Origin: Paenirhizobium selenitireducens ATCC BAA-1503
Lineage (GTDB): Bacteria > Pseudomonadota > Alphaproteobacteria > Rhizobiales > Rhizobiaceae
Direction of reading: 5' to 3'
DNA: 64,000 bases
NCBI RefSeq assembly: GCF_000518785.1
Contig: NZ_JAEG01000007.1
Span: 186,001-250,000, forward strand
In this document: positions 17,019 through 25,174 of the stretch, piece by piece
How the letters are laid out: every line of letters begins with the position of its first letter
How positions within the stretch are numbered: position 1 is the first letter of the stretch
Program-made: the position numbers and the translations under genes
Notes under the pieces: generated by a model
What the model was told of the DNA's origin: nothing
The model's input: the letters and a program-made list of their open reading frames with translations, nothing else
The model's database searches: none

Positions 17019-18320
17019 TTATGCCCCGGCTCCGGTCACCCGCCAGATGACGTCACCGACATCGTCGGCGACCAGCAGCGAGCCGTCCGGGCCTATGGTC
17101 ACGCCGACCGGCCGGCCATAGGAATGTTTCTCGTCCGGGGCGAGGAAGTCGGTGAGGATGTCGCGCGGCGGGCCGGACGGGCGGCCGTTCTCGAACGGCA
17201 CGAAGATCACCTTGTAGCCGGCAAGGTTGGAGCGGTTCCACGAGCCGTGCTGGCCGATGACCATGCCGTCCGGAAAACCCGGCAGCGTGCCGGCGGGCAG
17301 CCAGCAGAGGCCGAGCGAAGCCGTGTGGCCACCCAGCGCATAGTCGGGGCGGATGGCGGTCGCGACCTTGGCCGGATCCTGCGGCACGCGATCGTCGACC
17401 GTCTGGCCCCAGTAGCAGAAGGGCCAGCCGTAGAAGCCGCCGTCCTTGACCGAGGTGAGATAGTCGGGCGGCGTCTCGTCGCCGAGCCCGTCGCGCTCGT
17501 TGACCACGGTGAAGAGGTCGCCGGTCGTCGGCTCGAAGGCAAGGCCGACGGGGTTGCGCAGGCCGCCGGCGAAGATTCTCTGCGTGCCGGTCTCGAGATT
17601 CACCTCATAGATGCAGGCGCGGCCTTCCTCTTGGTCCATGACGTCTTCGCCGATATTGCTGAGCGAACCGACGCCGACATAGAGTTTCTTGCCGTCGCGG
17701 CTCGGCAGGATGCTGCGCGTCCAGTGGCCGGCCGGCTTGTAGTCGGCGATCTTGCGGCCCTGCGCCTGGATCTTCGTTGCACCCTCGGCATAGGGAAAGG
17801 CCATGATGCCGTCGGTATTGCCGACATAGAAGGTACCGTCGAGCATCGCCATGCCGAAGGGATGGTTGAGCCCCTCCATGAAGGTGTGGCGCACTTCCGC
17901 CACCCCGTCGCCGTCGGCATCGCGCAGCAGCGTGATGCGGTTCGGGCTATTGCCGACCGCCGCCGCGCGCTTCATCGTCGAATACATGGCATAGTCGAAC
18001 GGGGTCTTGATCCGACCGCCGTCGACGCCCAGCGCCTCGGCCGTCAGCACGTCGCCGTTCGGCAGCACATAGATCCAGCGCGGATGCTTGAGGCCCTTGG
18101 CAAAGGCATTGACCTTGAGGCCGGGGGCGGCGGTCGGCGCATGACCGTCGTCCCAGCCCTTGGCGGTCGGCATCTTCAGTGTCGGGATGCGCTGCGGCCG
18201 GGCTTCGGGAATGATCGGTGCACCGCCGAGAGCCGGCTTTTCCGGGCTCTTGCCCCAGCGCCGCATCAGGATCATCGCCGCGCCGATCATGGCGACAAGG
18301 CGAGCGAAAAGGGCCGTCAT
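17019..18320 (-). CDS. PQQ-type sugar (sorbosone-like) dehydrogenase, membrane-anchored
   Basis: A 433-residue six-bladed beta-propeller of the soluble glucose / L-sorbosone dehydrogenase family. Marks are GLKHPRWIYVLPNGDVLTAE, FMEGLNHPFGMAMLDGTFYVGNTD, AGGLRNPVGLAFEP with VVNERDGLGDETPPDY, and HGSWNRSNLAGYKV. These match blades that hold PQQ and calcium in relatives. Residues 3-19 (ALFARLVAMIGAAMILM) are an uncleaved anchor or signal, placing the domain in the periplasm. AAGGAG lies seven bases before the ATG. The pqq genes begin 870 bases upstream on the same strand beyond mqsRA, supporting PQQ use. The sugar or aldehyde substrate is not known. Confidence 0.88.
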   Translation of the reverse strand: MTALFARLVAMIGAAMILMRRWGKSPEKPALGGAPIIPEARPQRIPTLKMPTAKGWDDGHAPTAAPGLKVNAFAKGLKHPRWIYVLPNGDVLTAEALGVDGGRIKTPFDYAMYSTMKRAAAVGNSPNRITLLRDADGDGVAEVRHTFMEGLNHPFGMAMLDGTFYVGNTDGIMAFPYAEGATKIQAQGRKIADYKPAGHWTRSILPSRDGKKLYVGVGSLSNIGEDVMDQEEGRACIYEVNLETGTQRIFAGGLRNPVGLAFEPTTGDLFTVVNERDGLGDETPPDYLTSVKDGGFYGWPFCYWGQTVDDRVPQDPAKVATAIRPDYALGGHTASLGLCWLPAGTLPGFPDGMVIGQHGSWNRSNLAGYKVIFVPFENGRPSGPPRDILTDFLAPDEKHSYGRPVGVTIGPDGSLLVADDVGDVIWRVTGAGA

Positions 18321-18392
18321 GTCAGTCTCCTTCAGAGTTTCGCCGGAACCATAACCGAAGCCTGAAGCGCTTGGAACTGACGATCGGCAAAA

Positions 18393-18818
18393 TCAGCGCA
18401 GATCCTCGATCAGCTCCGGATGCCGGTCGAGCAGCCGCAGAAGCTGGCTGGTCGGACCGCTCGGCTCGATCAGGCCGCGCTCATATTTGTCGAAGGCACT
18501 CTCCCCGACCTTCAGCAGCGTCCCGGCCTCCCGTTGCGAAAGCCCGAGCTTTTTTCTCAGCCGACGGATCGTCTTTGGCGACGGAATGCCGTCGATCTTT
18601 TCCTTCAGGCTGCGCAAGGCTTCGTCCGCGACGGCCATGTCGTCACCGACATGCACGCCGTCGCCGTCGCCCTCGGGATAATAGCCGGGCAGGTCGATCG
18701 TCATGGTTTCACCCTTGTAGCGAAGCTCGAACGGGCGACTGTCGCGCCGCAGGATCGCTCCGGTCTCGGGCGAGGTCATCGTATCCGGCAGTGTCCGCGC
18801 AACCGAGGTCATAATCAT
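18393..18818 (-). CDS. mqsA: MqsA-family antitoxin without zinc cysteines
   Basis: A 141-residue MqsA-like antitoxin. The C-terminal helix-turn-helix is typical: TIRRLRKKLGLSQREAGTLL, then AFDKYERG and LLRLLDRHPELIEDLR. In E. coli MqsA the N-terminal domain binds zinc through four cysteines and wraps the toxin. This protein has no cysteine at all; the corresponding part reads ELRYKGETMTIDLPGYYPEG. It therefore belongs to a zinc-free branch or has a remodelled toxin-binding domain. The ATG overlaps the mqsR stop codon by four bases. It probably represses its own operon. Confidence 0.88.
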   Translation of the reverse strand: MIMTSVARTLPDTMTSPETGAILRRDSRPFELRYKGETMTIDLPGYYPEGDGDGVHVGDDMAVADEALRSLKEKIDGIPSPKTIRRLRKKLGLSQREAGTLLKVGESAFDKYERGLIEPSGPTSQLLRLLDRHPELIEDLR

Positions 18819-19120
18819 TTCTCCTTGAACGACATCACGGTGAATTCGGTGACGACGTCGGCCTGGAATTTCACGTAGAGCAGCAAGTCACCTGTCGGCA
18901 CGTGATAGACGTCCTGCCAGACCCGGTGGTCGGCGAACGTCGTCATCGACTTGTAGAACATGCGCCCTTCGATGGTTGCGATCGTCGCCACGATGCCGCT
19001 TCGCTCGAAGCCGAGCGCAATCGCGTCCCGCAGCGCCGACGAGGTGATCGCCAACGTGCTGACGGAGCCAAGCGCAGCCTTGATCGCCGCAAGATCATAG
19101 GCCGGGCGCAACTTTTCCAC
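18815..19120 (-). CDS. mqsR: MqsR-family mRNA interferase toxin
   Basis: A 101-residue protein matching MqsR: EKLRPAYDLAAIKAAL at the start, SSALRDAIALGFE, then MFYKSMTTFADHRVWQDVYH and VMSFKEK at the end. The YKSMTT and WQDVYH blocks carry conserved Lys and Tyr residues of the RelE-like fold. MqsR cleaves mRNA, in E. coli at GCU. The start is a GTG at 19120 with no strong ribosome site, which would keep toxin output low. Toxin-first order with a four-base overlap to mqsA is the usual arrangement. Confidence 0.88.
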   Translation of the reverse strand: MEKLRPAYDLAAIKAALGSVSTLAITSSALRDAIALGFERSGIVATIATIEGRMFYKSMTTFADHRVWQDVYHVPTGDLLLYVKFQADVVTEFTVMSFKEK

Positions 19121-19130
19121 GGAAAAAGAA

Positions 19131-19149
19131 TGCCACCATTAAGGTGTCA
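19131..19149. promoter_or_regulatory. Imperfect palindrome upstream of mqsR, likely operator
   Basis: TGCCACC-ATTAA-GGTGTCA has arms matching at six of seven positions and ends 11 bases before the mqsR start codon. E. coli MqsA binds an ACCT-spacer-AGGT palindrome, and the CACC/GGTG arms here resemble it. Confidence 0.5.
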
Positions 19150-19188
19150 TTTCAAGTGGCGTATTCCGCAGGAGATGCGATGCCGACC

Positions 19189-20304
19189 TCACCGTCCCCG
19201 GTAGACGAACGGCCCGGGTTCGGCCTCGCCGTCCTCTTCGGCCGCCGCCGCAAGTGCGGCGTGGAGCGGGGAGCGGATGCAGACCGGGTCGGTGGCGGTG
19301 GCGTCGCCGGCAAGCGCCATGGCCTGGCAGCGGCAGCCGCCGAAGTCGATGTGCTTGCGCTCGCAGCTGCGACAGGGTTCCTGCATCCAGTCGTCGCCGC
19401 GATAGGCGTTGAAGGCCGCCCCCTCGAGCCAGATCTCGGAGAGCTTCGTCGCGCGGACATTGTCGAAGGTGAGCCCCGGTATGGTCTCGGCCGCATGGCA
19501 GGGCAAGACGCGCCCCGCCGGATTGACGTTGAGGCCCGTGCGGCCCCATCCGCCCATGCAGGCCTTCGGATAGCGCGAATGATGGTCGGCCGGCACATAG
19601 TCGATCACCAGCGTGCCGGCGAGCCGCTTTCGCGCTTCATTGACGAAGGCGGTGGTCGCTTCCACCTGCGCGCGGGTCGGCATGAGCGAGGCCCGGTTGC
19701 GTTCGGCCCAGCCGTGGAACTGCACGGTGGCGATTTCGATCCGCCGCGCGCCGAGCTCGATGGCAAGCCCCACCATGTCCTCGATCTCGTCCATGTTCTG
19801 CTTGTGGCAGACGGCGTTGACGGTGAGCGGAATGCCGGCCGCATGGGTCCAGCCGGCGACCGCGATCTTGCGGTCATAGCCGCCCGCATAGCCGCCCACC
19901 AGATCGGCCTTTTCCGGCGTGACACCCTGGATCGACAGCTGCAGATGGTCGAGACCAGCCTCCGACAACTCCTGAATGCGTGCCTCGGTCAGCCCGACGC
20001 CGGAGGTGATGAGATTGGTATAGAGCCCGAGGCCGGAGGCGGCCCTGGTCAATGCCACCAGATCGCGGCGCGAGGCGGGTTCGCCGCCGGAGAGATGCAG
20101 GTGCAGCACGCCGAGGTCTGCCGCCTGGCGGAAGACCTCGATCCATTCCTCGGTCGAAAGCTCTTCCGAGGCGCGGGAAAGCTCCAGCGGATTGGAGCAA
20201 TAGGGACAGGCGAGCGGACAGCGATGGGTGAGTTCCGCCAGTAGCGCGATCGGCGGTGGCGGGCGCTGGGCGGCAAAGCGCACGGGCGAGGCGTGTTCGT
20301 TCAT
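19189..20304 (-). CDS. pqqE: PqqA peptide cyclase, radical SAM
   Basis: A 371-residue SPASM-type radical SAM enzyme that, with PqqD, joins the Glu and Tyr side chains of PqqA in the first step of PQQ synthesis. The SAM cluster motif is C29-x3-C33-x2-C36 in HRCPLACPYC, with HLSGGEPASRRDL following. Auxiliary Fe-S cluster cysteines lie in KACMGGWG, VLPCHAAE, EPCRSCERKH and DFGGCRCQAM. The ATG overlaps the pqqD stop by four bases. It is the last gene of pqqABCDE. Confidence 0.97.
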   Translation of the reverse strand: MNEHASPVRFAAQRPPPPIALLAELTHRCPLACPYCSNPLELSRASEELSTEEWIEVFRQAADLGVLHLHLSGGEPASRRDLVALTRAASGLGLYTNLITSGVGLTEARIQELSEAGLDHLQLSIQGVTPEKADLVGGYAGGYDRKIAVAGWTHAAGIPLTVNAVCHKQNMDEIEDMVGLAIELGARRIEIATVQFHGWAERNRASLMPTRAQVEATTAFVNEARKRLAGTLVIDYVPADHHSRYPKACMGGWGRTGLNVNPAGRVLPCHAAETIPGLTFDNVRATKLSEIWLEGAAFNAYRGDDWMQEPCRSCERKHIDFGGCRCQAMALAGDATATDPVCIRSPLHAALAAAAEEDGEAEPGPFVYRGR

Positions 20305-20651
20305 CTAACGATCTCCAGCAGGCGCCGGTCGGAAAACTCGCGGATGAAGGCGATCACGTCGGCGAGCACCTGATCCTGCGGCGCCTCGAACTGACGGGCA
20401 AAATCCGCAGCGATTGTATCGAGGTCGCGTTCCCCGTCCAGTGCCTTGACGATGGCGACCGCGATCTCATCGAGCGCCAGTGCCCGTTCGGGCGCGAGCA
20501 GTACCGTCTGGCCACGCACCGGGTCCTCGCGCAGCCGCACGCCGCGCGCCAGCCGGGCTACGGTTGCGCCGGTGACCGCGATGCCCGTGCCGCCGGCGGC
20601 GGCCTCTTCCGTGCCTTCGCCAGTGCTCGGGGCCGTCCCTTCGCCGCTCAT
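20301..20651 (-). CDS. pqqD: PQQ biosynthesis peptide chaperone PqqD
   Basis: A 116-residue PqqD, the RiPP recognition element that binds PqqA and presents it to PqqE. The fold region is GVRLREDPVRGQTVLLAPERALALDEIAVAIVKALDGERDLDTI followed by DVIAFIREFSDRRLLEI. It carries an extra N-terminal stretch of roughly 25 residues, Gly/Thr/Glu-rich and probably disordered, compared with a usual ~90 residues. Its ATG overlaps the pqqC stop (ATGA), so no later start is needed. Confidence 0.93.
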   Translation of the reverse strand: MSGEGTAPSTGEGTEEAAAGGTGIAVTGATVARLARGVRLREDPVRGQTVLLAPERALALDEIAVAIVKALDGERDLDTIAADFARQFEAPQDQVLADVIAFIREFSDRRLLEIVR

Positions 20652-21448
20652 TCCGCCGCCCCGCGCAAGGGGTTTTCGTCGAGCGCGCCGGTCACGCCCT
20701 CGCGCCCGTCCCAGCCGCCCGGCGGGATGCGCGCCGGCGCCACATAGGCCGAATGCAGCGTATCGAGCTGCGACCACAGCACATCCGTCTTGAAGGTGAG
20801 CGCGGCGGCTGCCGCATCCTGCTTTTCCAGCGTGTCGGCATGGTCGAGCACGAAGGCCAGACCGAACCTGACGTCCTGCGGCGCCTCGTTGAGCCGCTGG
20901 CGGAAGTAGGAAAGCGCGCTGTCGTCGGCGAAGGCATAATGCTTGAGCAGCCCGGCAATGCGGTTCTCGTGGATCGCCGGGGCAAACAGTTCGGTGAGCG
21001 ACGAGGCGACGGCTTCGAGCAAAGGCTTTTCGCGGACGAAATGCACATAGGCATCGACGGCAAAGCGCGTGCCCGGCAGCACGCCGCGGGTCGAGGCGAC
21101 GAAATCCGGATCGAGCCCGACCGCTTCGGCAAGCTTCAGCCAGCGGCGGATGCCGCCACCCTCGTCCACTCCGCCGTCATGATCCTCGATGCGGCTGCGC
21201 CAGATGCGGCGCAATTGCGGATCCTCGCAGCGCGACAGGAAGGCCGCGTCCTTCATCGGAATGCGGCTCTGATAGTAGTAGCGGTTGATCACCCAGGCGC
21301 GCACCTGGATCATCGAACAGCCGCCGCCATGCAGCATCTGATGGAACGGATGCTTGTCGTGATAGCGCGACGCCCCGATCGCCCGCAGGCGCGCCTCGAA
21401 TTGTTCTCTGTCAGGAGTGGGCAACAAGGATGACCTCCATTCCGTCAT
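20648..21448 (-). CDS. pqqC: Pyrroloquinoline-quinone synthase PqqC
   Basis: The cofactorless oxidase that performs the last PQQ step, an eight-electron oxidation with ring closure. Signatures are SRYHDKHPFHQMLHGG, VRAWVINRYYYQSRIPMKDAAF and RIEDHDG, which hold active-site His, Arg and Tyr residues. The ATG at 21448 gives 266 residues and overlaps pqqB by 38 bases without a good ribosome site. A TTG at 21427 (reading LPTPDREQFE) has GGAGG six bases upstream and may be the true start. The C-terminus overlaps pqqD by four bases. Confidence 0.95.
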   Translation of the reverse strand: MTEWRSSLLPTPDREQFEARLRAIGASRYHDKHPFHQMLHGGGCSMIQVRAWVINRYYYQSRIPMKDAAFLSRCEDPQLRRIWRSRIEDHDGGVDEGGGIRRWLKLAEAVGLDPDFVASTRGVLPGTRFAVDAYVHFVREKPLLEAVASSLTELFAPAIHENRIAGLLKHYAFADDSALSYFRQRLNEAPQDVRFGLAFVLDHADTLEKQDAAAAALTFKTDVLWSQLDTLHSAYVAPARIPPGGWDGREGVTGALDENPLRGAAE

Positions 21449-22325
21449 GGCCGATTTCGAAACCCTGCGCCTCGACCTGATCGCGCTCCGGCCCGGCCCG
21501 CCAGATCGGGTTGGTATTGTTGATGTGGACGAAGACCTTGCGGCCGATCGACAGCGCCGACAGGGCAGCGAGGCTTCCGCCTTCGCTTTTGATCGGCATG
21601 TGCCCCATGCGCCGTCCGGTCTTTTGGCCCACTCCGGCAACGATCATCTCGTCGTCCTCGAAAACGGTGCCGTCGAAGAAGACCAGGTCGGCGCCTTCGA
21701 GCCGCTGCGCAAGCGTTGGCGGCATCGAGCCGCAGCCGGGAATGTAATAGGCGCGCTTGCCGCCGATCAGGAATTCGACGCCGACGGTGTCGTCGGTTTC
21801 CTGGCCGAGCTTCAGGTCTGCCCCTTCGAGATAGAGCGGCACCTTGCCGGGCACGGCGAACAGCCGGATCTCCAGCCCGTCAAGCGGCGAAAACGACGTG
21901 TCGAGGCCGACCATCCGCTGCTGCACGAGCGCGGGATCGAGCACCTGGAAGACCGGGTTCTGCCCGAGCGTCTCCATCAGCGCCGCCGTGGCAAAAAGCG
22001 TGAAGCTCTGCTTTTCCCGCAGCGTCAGGAGCCCGGTGATGTGATCGATATCGCCATTGGTGACGACCACGCTTCTGATCGGGCTGTCGCGCAGCGCGCG
22101 CGGATGAAGGCAGGCATTGTGCTCGATCTGCGCGCGGATGTCGGGCGAGGCGTTGAACACGACCCATCGCTCGCCGTCCGGGCTGACCGCCAGCGACGAT
22201 TGCGTCTGGGGTTTGAGGCCCGACGCCGGATCACGCGCCGCGCGACAGTTCGGGCAGCCGCAGTTCCACTGCGGCAGGCCTCCACCGGCCGCGGCACCGA
22301 GCACGAGGAAACGAACTTGCGCCAT
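21411..22325 (-). CDS. pqqB: PQQ biosynthesis protein PqqB
   Basis: A 304-residue metallo-beta-lactamase-fold protein that hydroxylates the tyrosine ring of the cross-linked Glu-Tyr intermediate. The start FLVLGAAAGGGLPQWNCGCPNC is diagnostic and includes the CxCxxC-like zinc cysteines; TNGDIDHITGLLTLRE is the degenerate metal site and IPGCGSMPP, HINNTNPIW follow. ATG at 22325 matches the usual N-terminus; GTG at 22343 would add six residues. The start is 25 bases after the pqqA stop. Confidence 0.96.
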   Translation of the reverse strand: MAQVRFLVLGAAAGGGLPQWNCGCPNCRAARDPASGLKPQTQSSLAVSPDGERWVVFNASPDIRAQIEHNACLHPRALRDSPIRSVVVTNGDIDHITGLLTLREKQSFTLFATAALMETLGQNPVFQVLDPALVQQRMVGLDTSFSPLDGLEIRLFAVPGKVPLYLEGADLKLGQETDDTVGVEFLIGGKRAYYIPGCGSMPPTLAQRLEGADLVFFDGTVFEDDEMIVAGVGQKTGRRMGHMPIKSEGGSLAALSALSIGRKVFVHINNTNPIWRAGPERDQVEAQGFEIGHDGMEVILVAHS

Positions 22326-22350
22326 CGCCTCGTGCCCCGTCACCGTTCAA

Positions 22351-22446
22351 TCAGAACAGCACAGGCTCGTCGCCGTCCGCAGGGGCGTAACGGTTGATTT
22401 CCATGCCGCAGCTGACCTCGACGAATTTAGGGGCATTCCATTTCAT
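22351..22446 (-). CDS. pqqA: PQQ precursor peptide PqqA
   Basis: A 31-residue precursor. It begins MKWNAPKFVEVSCG and continues MEINRYAPADGDEPVLF. Glu16 and Tyr20 are spaced E-x3-Y, exactly the residues cross-linked by PqqE and excised to form PQQ. GGGAGG lies seven bases before the ATG. It heads the pqqABCDE operon. The PqqF/G-type protease that frees the cross-linked residues is not in the window. Confidence 0.95.
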   Translation of the reverse strand: MKWNAPKFVEVSCGMEINRYAPADGDEPVLF

Positions 22447-22586
22447 GGTACTTCCTCCCAAGGTTGAAGAGCGCGCTTGTCGTCCTTTGCGAGAGCAAAA
22501 CGCCGATTTTCCGACGGATCGGAAGGCTGCCGGCTGGACACTCCTCCAAGCCTTGCGATCTTAGGGGCGCGGGTCCGACGCCCGCA

Positions 22587-22615
22587 ATACAGCGAAACGT
22601 ATCGGTTTTGGGCAA
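22587..22615 (-). promoter_or_regulatory. Possible promoter of pqqABCDE
   Basis: On the minus strand TTGCCC (22610-22615), a 17-base spacer and CTGTAT (22587-22592) resemble the rhizobial -35/-10 pattern, about 140 bases before pqqA. The rest of the 322-base gap 22447-22768 holds no gene or repeat that I can see. Confidence 0.35.
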
Positions 22616-22768
22616 GCACCAGCCGCACCCCGCCGGGTCGCGCCGATAGCCAGATCCCGCTCGCGCCGGTCGCGGATTTCGCTATGATCCGGCGTCGGGC
22701 GCGCATCGGCTTTGCTGCCGCTGGCGATGGTGCATGGCGGGGGAGGACGGCCAAACGGCCGGGATCGC

Positions 22769-23212
22769 ATGGCTTCAAGAATGCTGAAAACTGTCCTGGT
22801 CGCGCTTGCGGCTCTGGTCGCGGGATATCTCGCGGCTCTCGGCGTCGGGCTGGTCGCCTTCGACGTTTTCGAGGTGTCGCAACGCGAGGGGGCCGCCGCC
22901 ATGGGGCTGGCTTTTATTATCTGCCCTGCGGTGGCGATCGTCTGCGCCCTGGTGGCGGCAATCTGGTACTGGATTTTTTCCGGAAGGCGGAACCCGCAGG
23001 CACGGGCGCCGCGCGGGTCGGCGGTTCGCCTGGCATGGGCCGCTGCCGCCGCTCTCGGCGGCTGGCTCGCCGGCCTCTTCCTGCAGTGGATGCTCGAAGG
23101 CCGGTCCTACGAGACCTTCATCGTCGCACTGACCGTTTCGCTGGCCCCGTGGCTCGGCGCGCTGGGCCTTGCCGCCGCAACATGGTTCCTGCTGCGGCGG
23201 CGAGAGAGCTGA
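22769..23212 (+). CDS. Four-segment membrane protein, unknown function
   Basis: A 147-residue hydrophobic protein with four predicted membrane helices: VLVALAALVAGYLAALGVGL, GLAFIICPAVAIVCALVAAI, LAWAAAAALGGWLAGLFLQW and LAPWLGALGLAAATWFLL. Short polar loops include RRNPQARAPRG on what would be the cytoplasmic side. The ATG at 22769 starts MASRMLKTVL; an earlier in-frame ATG (22712) gives an implausible His/Gly-rich lead. It is divergent from pqqA and convergent with bioY. I do not recognise the family and no partner gene is evident. Confidence 0.65.
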   Translation: MASRMLKTVLVALAALVAGYLAALGVGLVAFDVFEVSQREGAAAMGLAFIICPAVAIVCALVAAIWYWIFSGRRNPQARAPRGSAVRLAWAAAAALGGWLAGLFLQWMLEGRSYETFIVALTVSLAPWLGALGLAAATWFLLRRRES

Positions 23213-23240
23213 CGGTGAGACTTTGCCGGAAACCGGCCGC

Positions 23241-23804
23241 TCAGGCGCGCTGCGGCAGCAGCGGATAACCGACGATCACGGCGCGGCCGGCAAGGCCGGC
23301 GATCGCGGCCTTCAGCAGGTCGCCCGGGATGAAGGCCATCGAGCCGAGGAAGGCCTTTTCGAGGCCAAGGCCGGCGCCGAAGGCGAGATAGCCGATGCCG
23401 AAGACATAGAGCACGACGACGCCGCCCAGTGCCGCCGCGGCAAAGAAGCCGAGCGTCTGGGCGACGGCGGAAAGGCCCGGACGGGCGAAGCGCTCGGCGA
23501 TCAGGCCGATGACGAAGGCCGCCGGCACCCAGCCGATCAGGAAGCCGACGGTCGGGCCGGCGAAGACGGCAAGACCGCCACGGCCGCCGGACAGAACCGG
23601 CAGGCCGATCGCCACCAGGAGGATGACCAGCACGGCGGCGAGTGCCCCGCGCCTGGCGCCGAGAATGACGCCGGCCAGCATGACGCCGAGCGACTGCGCG
23701 GTGATCGGCACCGGAATGAAGCCGAGCGTGATCGGCGGAACGAAGCCGAGCGCGACGATGATCGCGGCAAACAGCGAGATGAGTACGAGGTCACGAGTCT
23801 GCAT
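23241..23804 (-). CDS. bioY: Biotin transporter substrate-binding component BioY
   Basis: A 187-residue membrane protein of the BioY S-component family. Signatures are TLGFIPVPITAQSLGVMLAG (the PITxQ motif) and AGPTVGFLIGWVPAAFVIGL. BioY binds biotin and works with the BioM ATPase and BioN scaffold as an energy-coupling-factor transporter. The ATG at 23804 (MQTRDLVLISLF) is selected because GGGAG precedes it by six to seven bases. It is the third gene of bioM-bioN-bioY, separated from bioN by 90 bases. Confidence 0.95.
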   Translation of the reverse strand: MQTRDLVLISLFAAIIVALGFVPPITLGFIPVPITAQSLGVMLAGVILGARRGALAAVLVILLVAIGLPVLSGGRGGLAVFAGPTVGFLIGWVPAAFVIGLIAERFARPGLSAVAQTLGFFAAAALGGVVVLYVFGIGYLAFGAGLGLEKAFLGSMAFIPGDLLKAAIAGLAGRAVIVGYPLLPQRA

Positions 23805-23894
23805 GATGTCTCCCTTGGATCTGTCGGGCAGGGCCATCAGGTGGCCTGGCGAAAGCGACAGATGTGAAACAGGAATTCTCCCCAACGGAAAATG

Positions 23895-24497
23895 TCACTG
23901 CCCGCGAATGCCCCGGGCGTCAATGGCCTCGGCGATATTATCCGCGTCCTTGAGGGTGGCGATGATCAGCGGCCCGAGCAGGGTTGAGATCTTCGGCCGG
24001 ATACCGCGCGCCCGGTGCGCCTCGCGGATCGCCTCGTAGCGGGAAAGGATTTCCGGCACGAACCGTACCACCAGCCCGACCGAGAGCCCGATGTCCGATG
24101 CCTTGACGAGGCCGATCCGCTCGAGCGGCGAGGCGGCCTGGGTGATCGTGTCGATGAAGGCCGAGACCGTGGTCGTCGCCGTCACCGTCGCCCCCAGCAG
24201 CATCAGCGTTGAAAGCCGAAGCACCGTCACCATCGCCTCCTCGGCGCTGGTCAGCAGCAGATTGAAGAGGCCGACGATGGCGATGGTGAGGAAGACGGGC
24301 TTGAGCGGCGACAGCGCCGCGCGCAGCGGCTGGCCGAGGCTGAAATAGAGCAGGCCTGCGGCGAGCAGCACCGGGACCAGAAGGCGCGGATCGCGCGTCA
24401 GGAAGATCAGCACGGCAATCAGCGCCAGCCCGGCGATCTTCACCGCCGGTTTCGTCCGGTGCATCAGGCTGTCGCCGGCGACATGCAGGCTTCTCAT
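23895..24497 (-). CDS. bioN: ECF transporter transmembrane scaffold BioN
   Basis: A 200-residue membrane protein of the EcfT/CbiQ family. Four to five hydrophobic segments run from KIAGLALIAVLIFL to LMLLGATVTATTTVSAF. The cytoplasmic coupling motif is AHRARGI (A-R-G type, residues 179-185 region) with a second, DARGIRG, at the extreme C-terminus. These two A-R-G motifs dock on the ATPase pair. The ATG overlaps the bioM stop by four bases, so the proteins are made together. Confidence 0.93.
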   Translation of the reverse strand: MRSLHVAGDSLMHRTKPAVKIAGLALIAVLIFLTRDPRLLVPVLLAAGLLYFSLGQPLRAALSPLKPVFLTIAIVGLFNLLLTSAEEAMVTVLRLSTLMLLGATVTATTTVSAFIDTITQAASPLERIGLVKASDIGLSVGLVVRFVPEILSRYEAIREAHRARGIRPKISTLLGPLIIATLKDADNIAEAIDARGIRGQ

Positions 24498-25174
24498 GAA
24501 AGCGCGACCTCCCGGTAGCGGGCGATGGCCTGGCCGGCCGCGCCGTCGAAGGCGATCCGCCCCTGATGGAAGACCAGCACGCGTTCGAAACCGGCGACCA
24601 GGTCGAGATCGTGGCTGATGACGATCGCCTGCTGCGCGAGCCCGTCGATCGCCGCCTTGACCATGGCGCGGTTCTTCAGGTCGAGCTGGTTGGTCGGCTC
24701 GTCGAAGATGACAAGCTCCGGCTCCGTGACGACGACGGCCGCGAGCGCCGCCAGCTGCAATTCGCCGCCGGACAGCTCGTGCGGCCGCCGGCCGGCGAGG
24801 TGGGTTATGCCGAAGCGTTGCAGCACCGCATCGACCGCCCGTTCGAGGGCGTCACCCTTCAGCCCCCGGCTCTTCGGTCCAAAGGCGATGTCGTCGCGGA
24901 TGATCGGCAGGATGATCTGGTTGGCCGGGTTCTGGAAGATGAAGCCGGCCTTGGACAGCACCGCCTTGTGATCCTTCACCGTATCGAGCCCGTCGAGCGA
25001 AACCGTGCCGGCGGACGGCTTGACGAGGCCATTGATCAGCCGCGCAAACGTCGTCTTGCCCGACCCGTTGAGCCCGATCACGCCGATGCGGCGCTCGCTA
25101 AGCGTGACGGTCAGCGGATGAAGCGCCGTCTGCGTGCCATAGCGCACCTCTGCCCGGTCGAATGTGATCTGCAA
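24494..25174 (-). CDS. bioM: Biotin ECF transporter ATPase BioM
   Basis: A 226-residue ABC ATPase. Walker A is GLNGSGKTT, the Q-loop is FIFQNPANQI, the signature is LSGGELQLAALAAV, Walker B is LVIFDEPTNQLD, and the switch His is in VISHDLD. It powers biotin uptake through BioN and BioY. It is the first gene of the operon. Upstream at 25207-25214 is a TCTATAGA palindrome, too unlike the known BioR site to be called one; beyond it lie large hairpin repeats. Confidence 0.95.
   Translation of the reverse strand: MQITFDRAEVRYGTQTALHPLTVTLSERRIGVIGLNGSGKTTFARLINGLVKPSAGTVSLDGLDTVKDHKAVLSKAGFIFQNPANQIILPIIRDDIAFGPKSRGLKGDALERAVDAVLQRFGITHLAGRRPHELSGGELQLAALAAVVVTEPELVIFDEPTNQLDLKNRAMVKAAIDGLAQQAIVISHDLDLVAGFERVLVFHQGRIAFDGAAGQAIARYREVALS

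Noticed and set aside
16875..18365. A 496-codon plus-strand frame across the PQQ-type dehydrogenase
   Set aside because: Shadow of the propeller gene; the dehydrogenase frame has clear motifs and AAGGAG, this one has neither.
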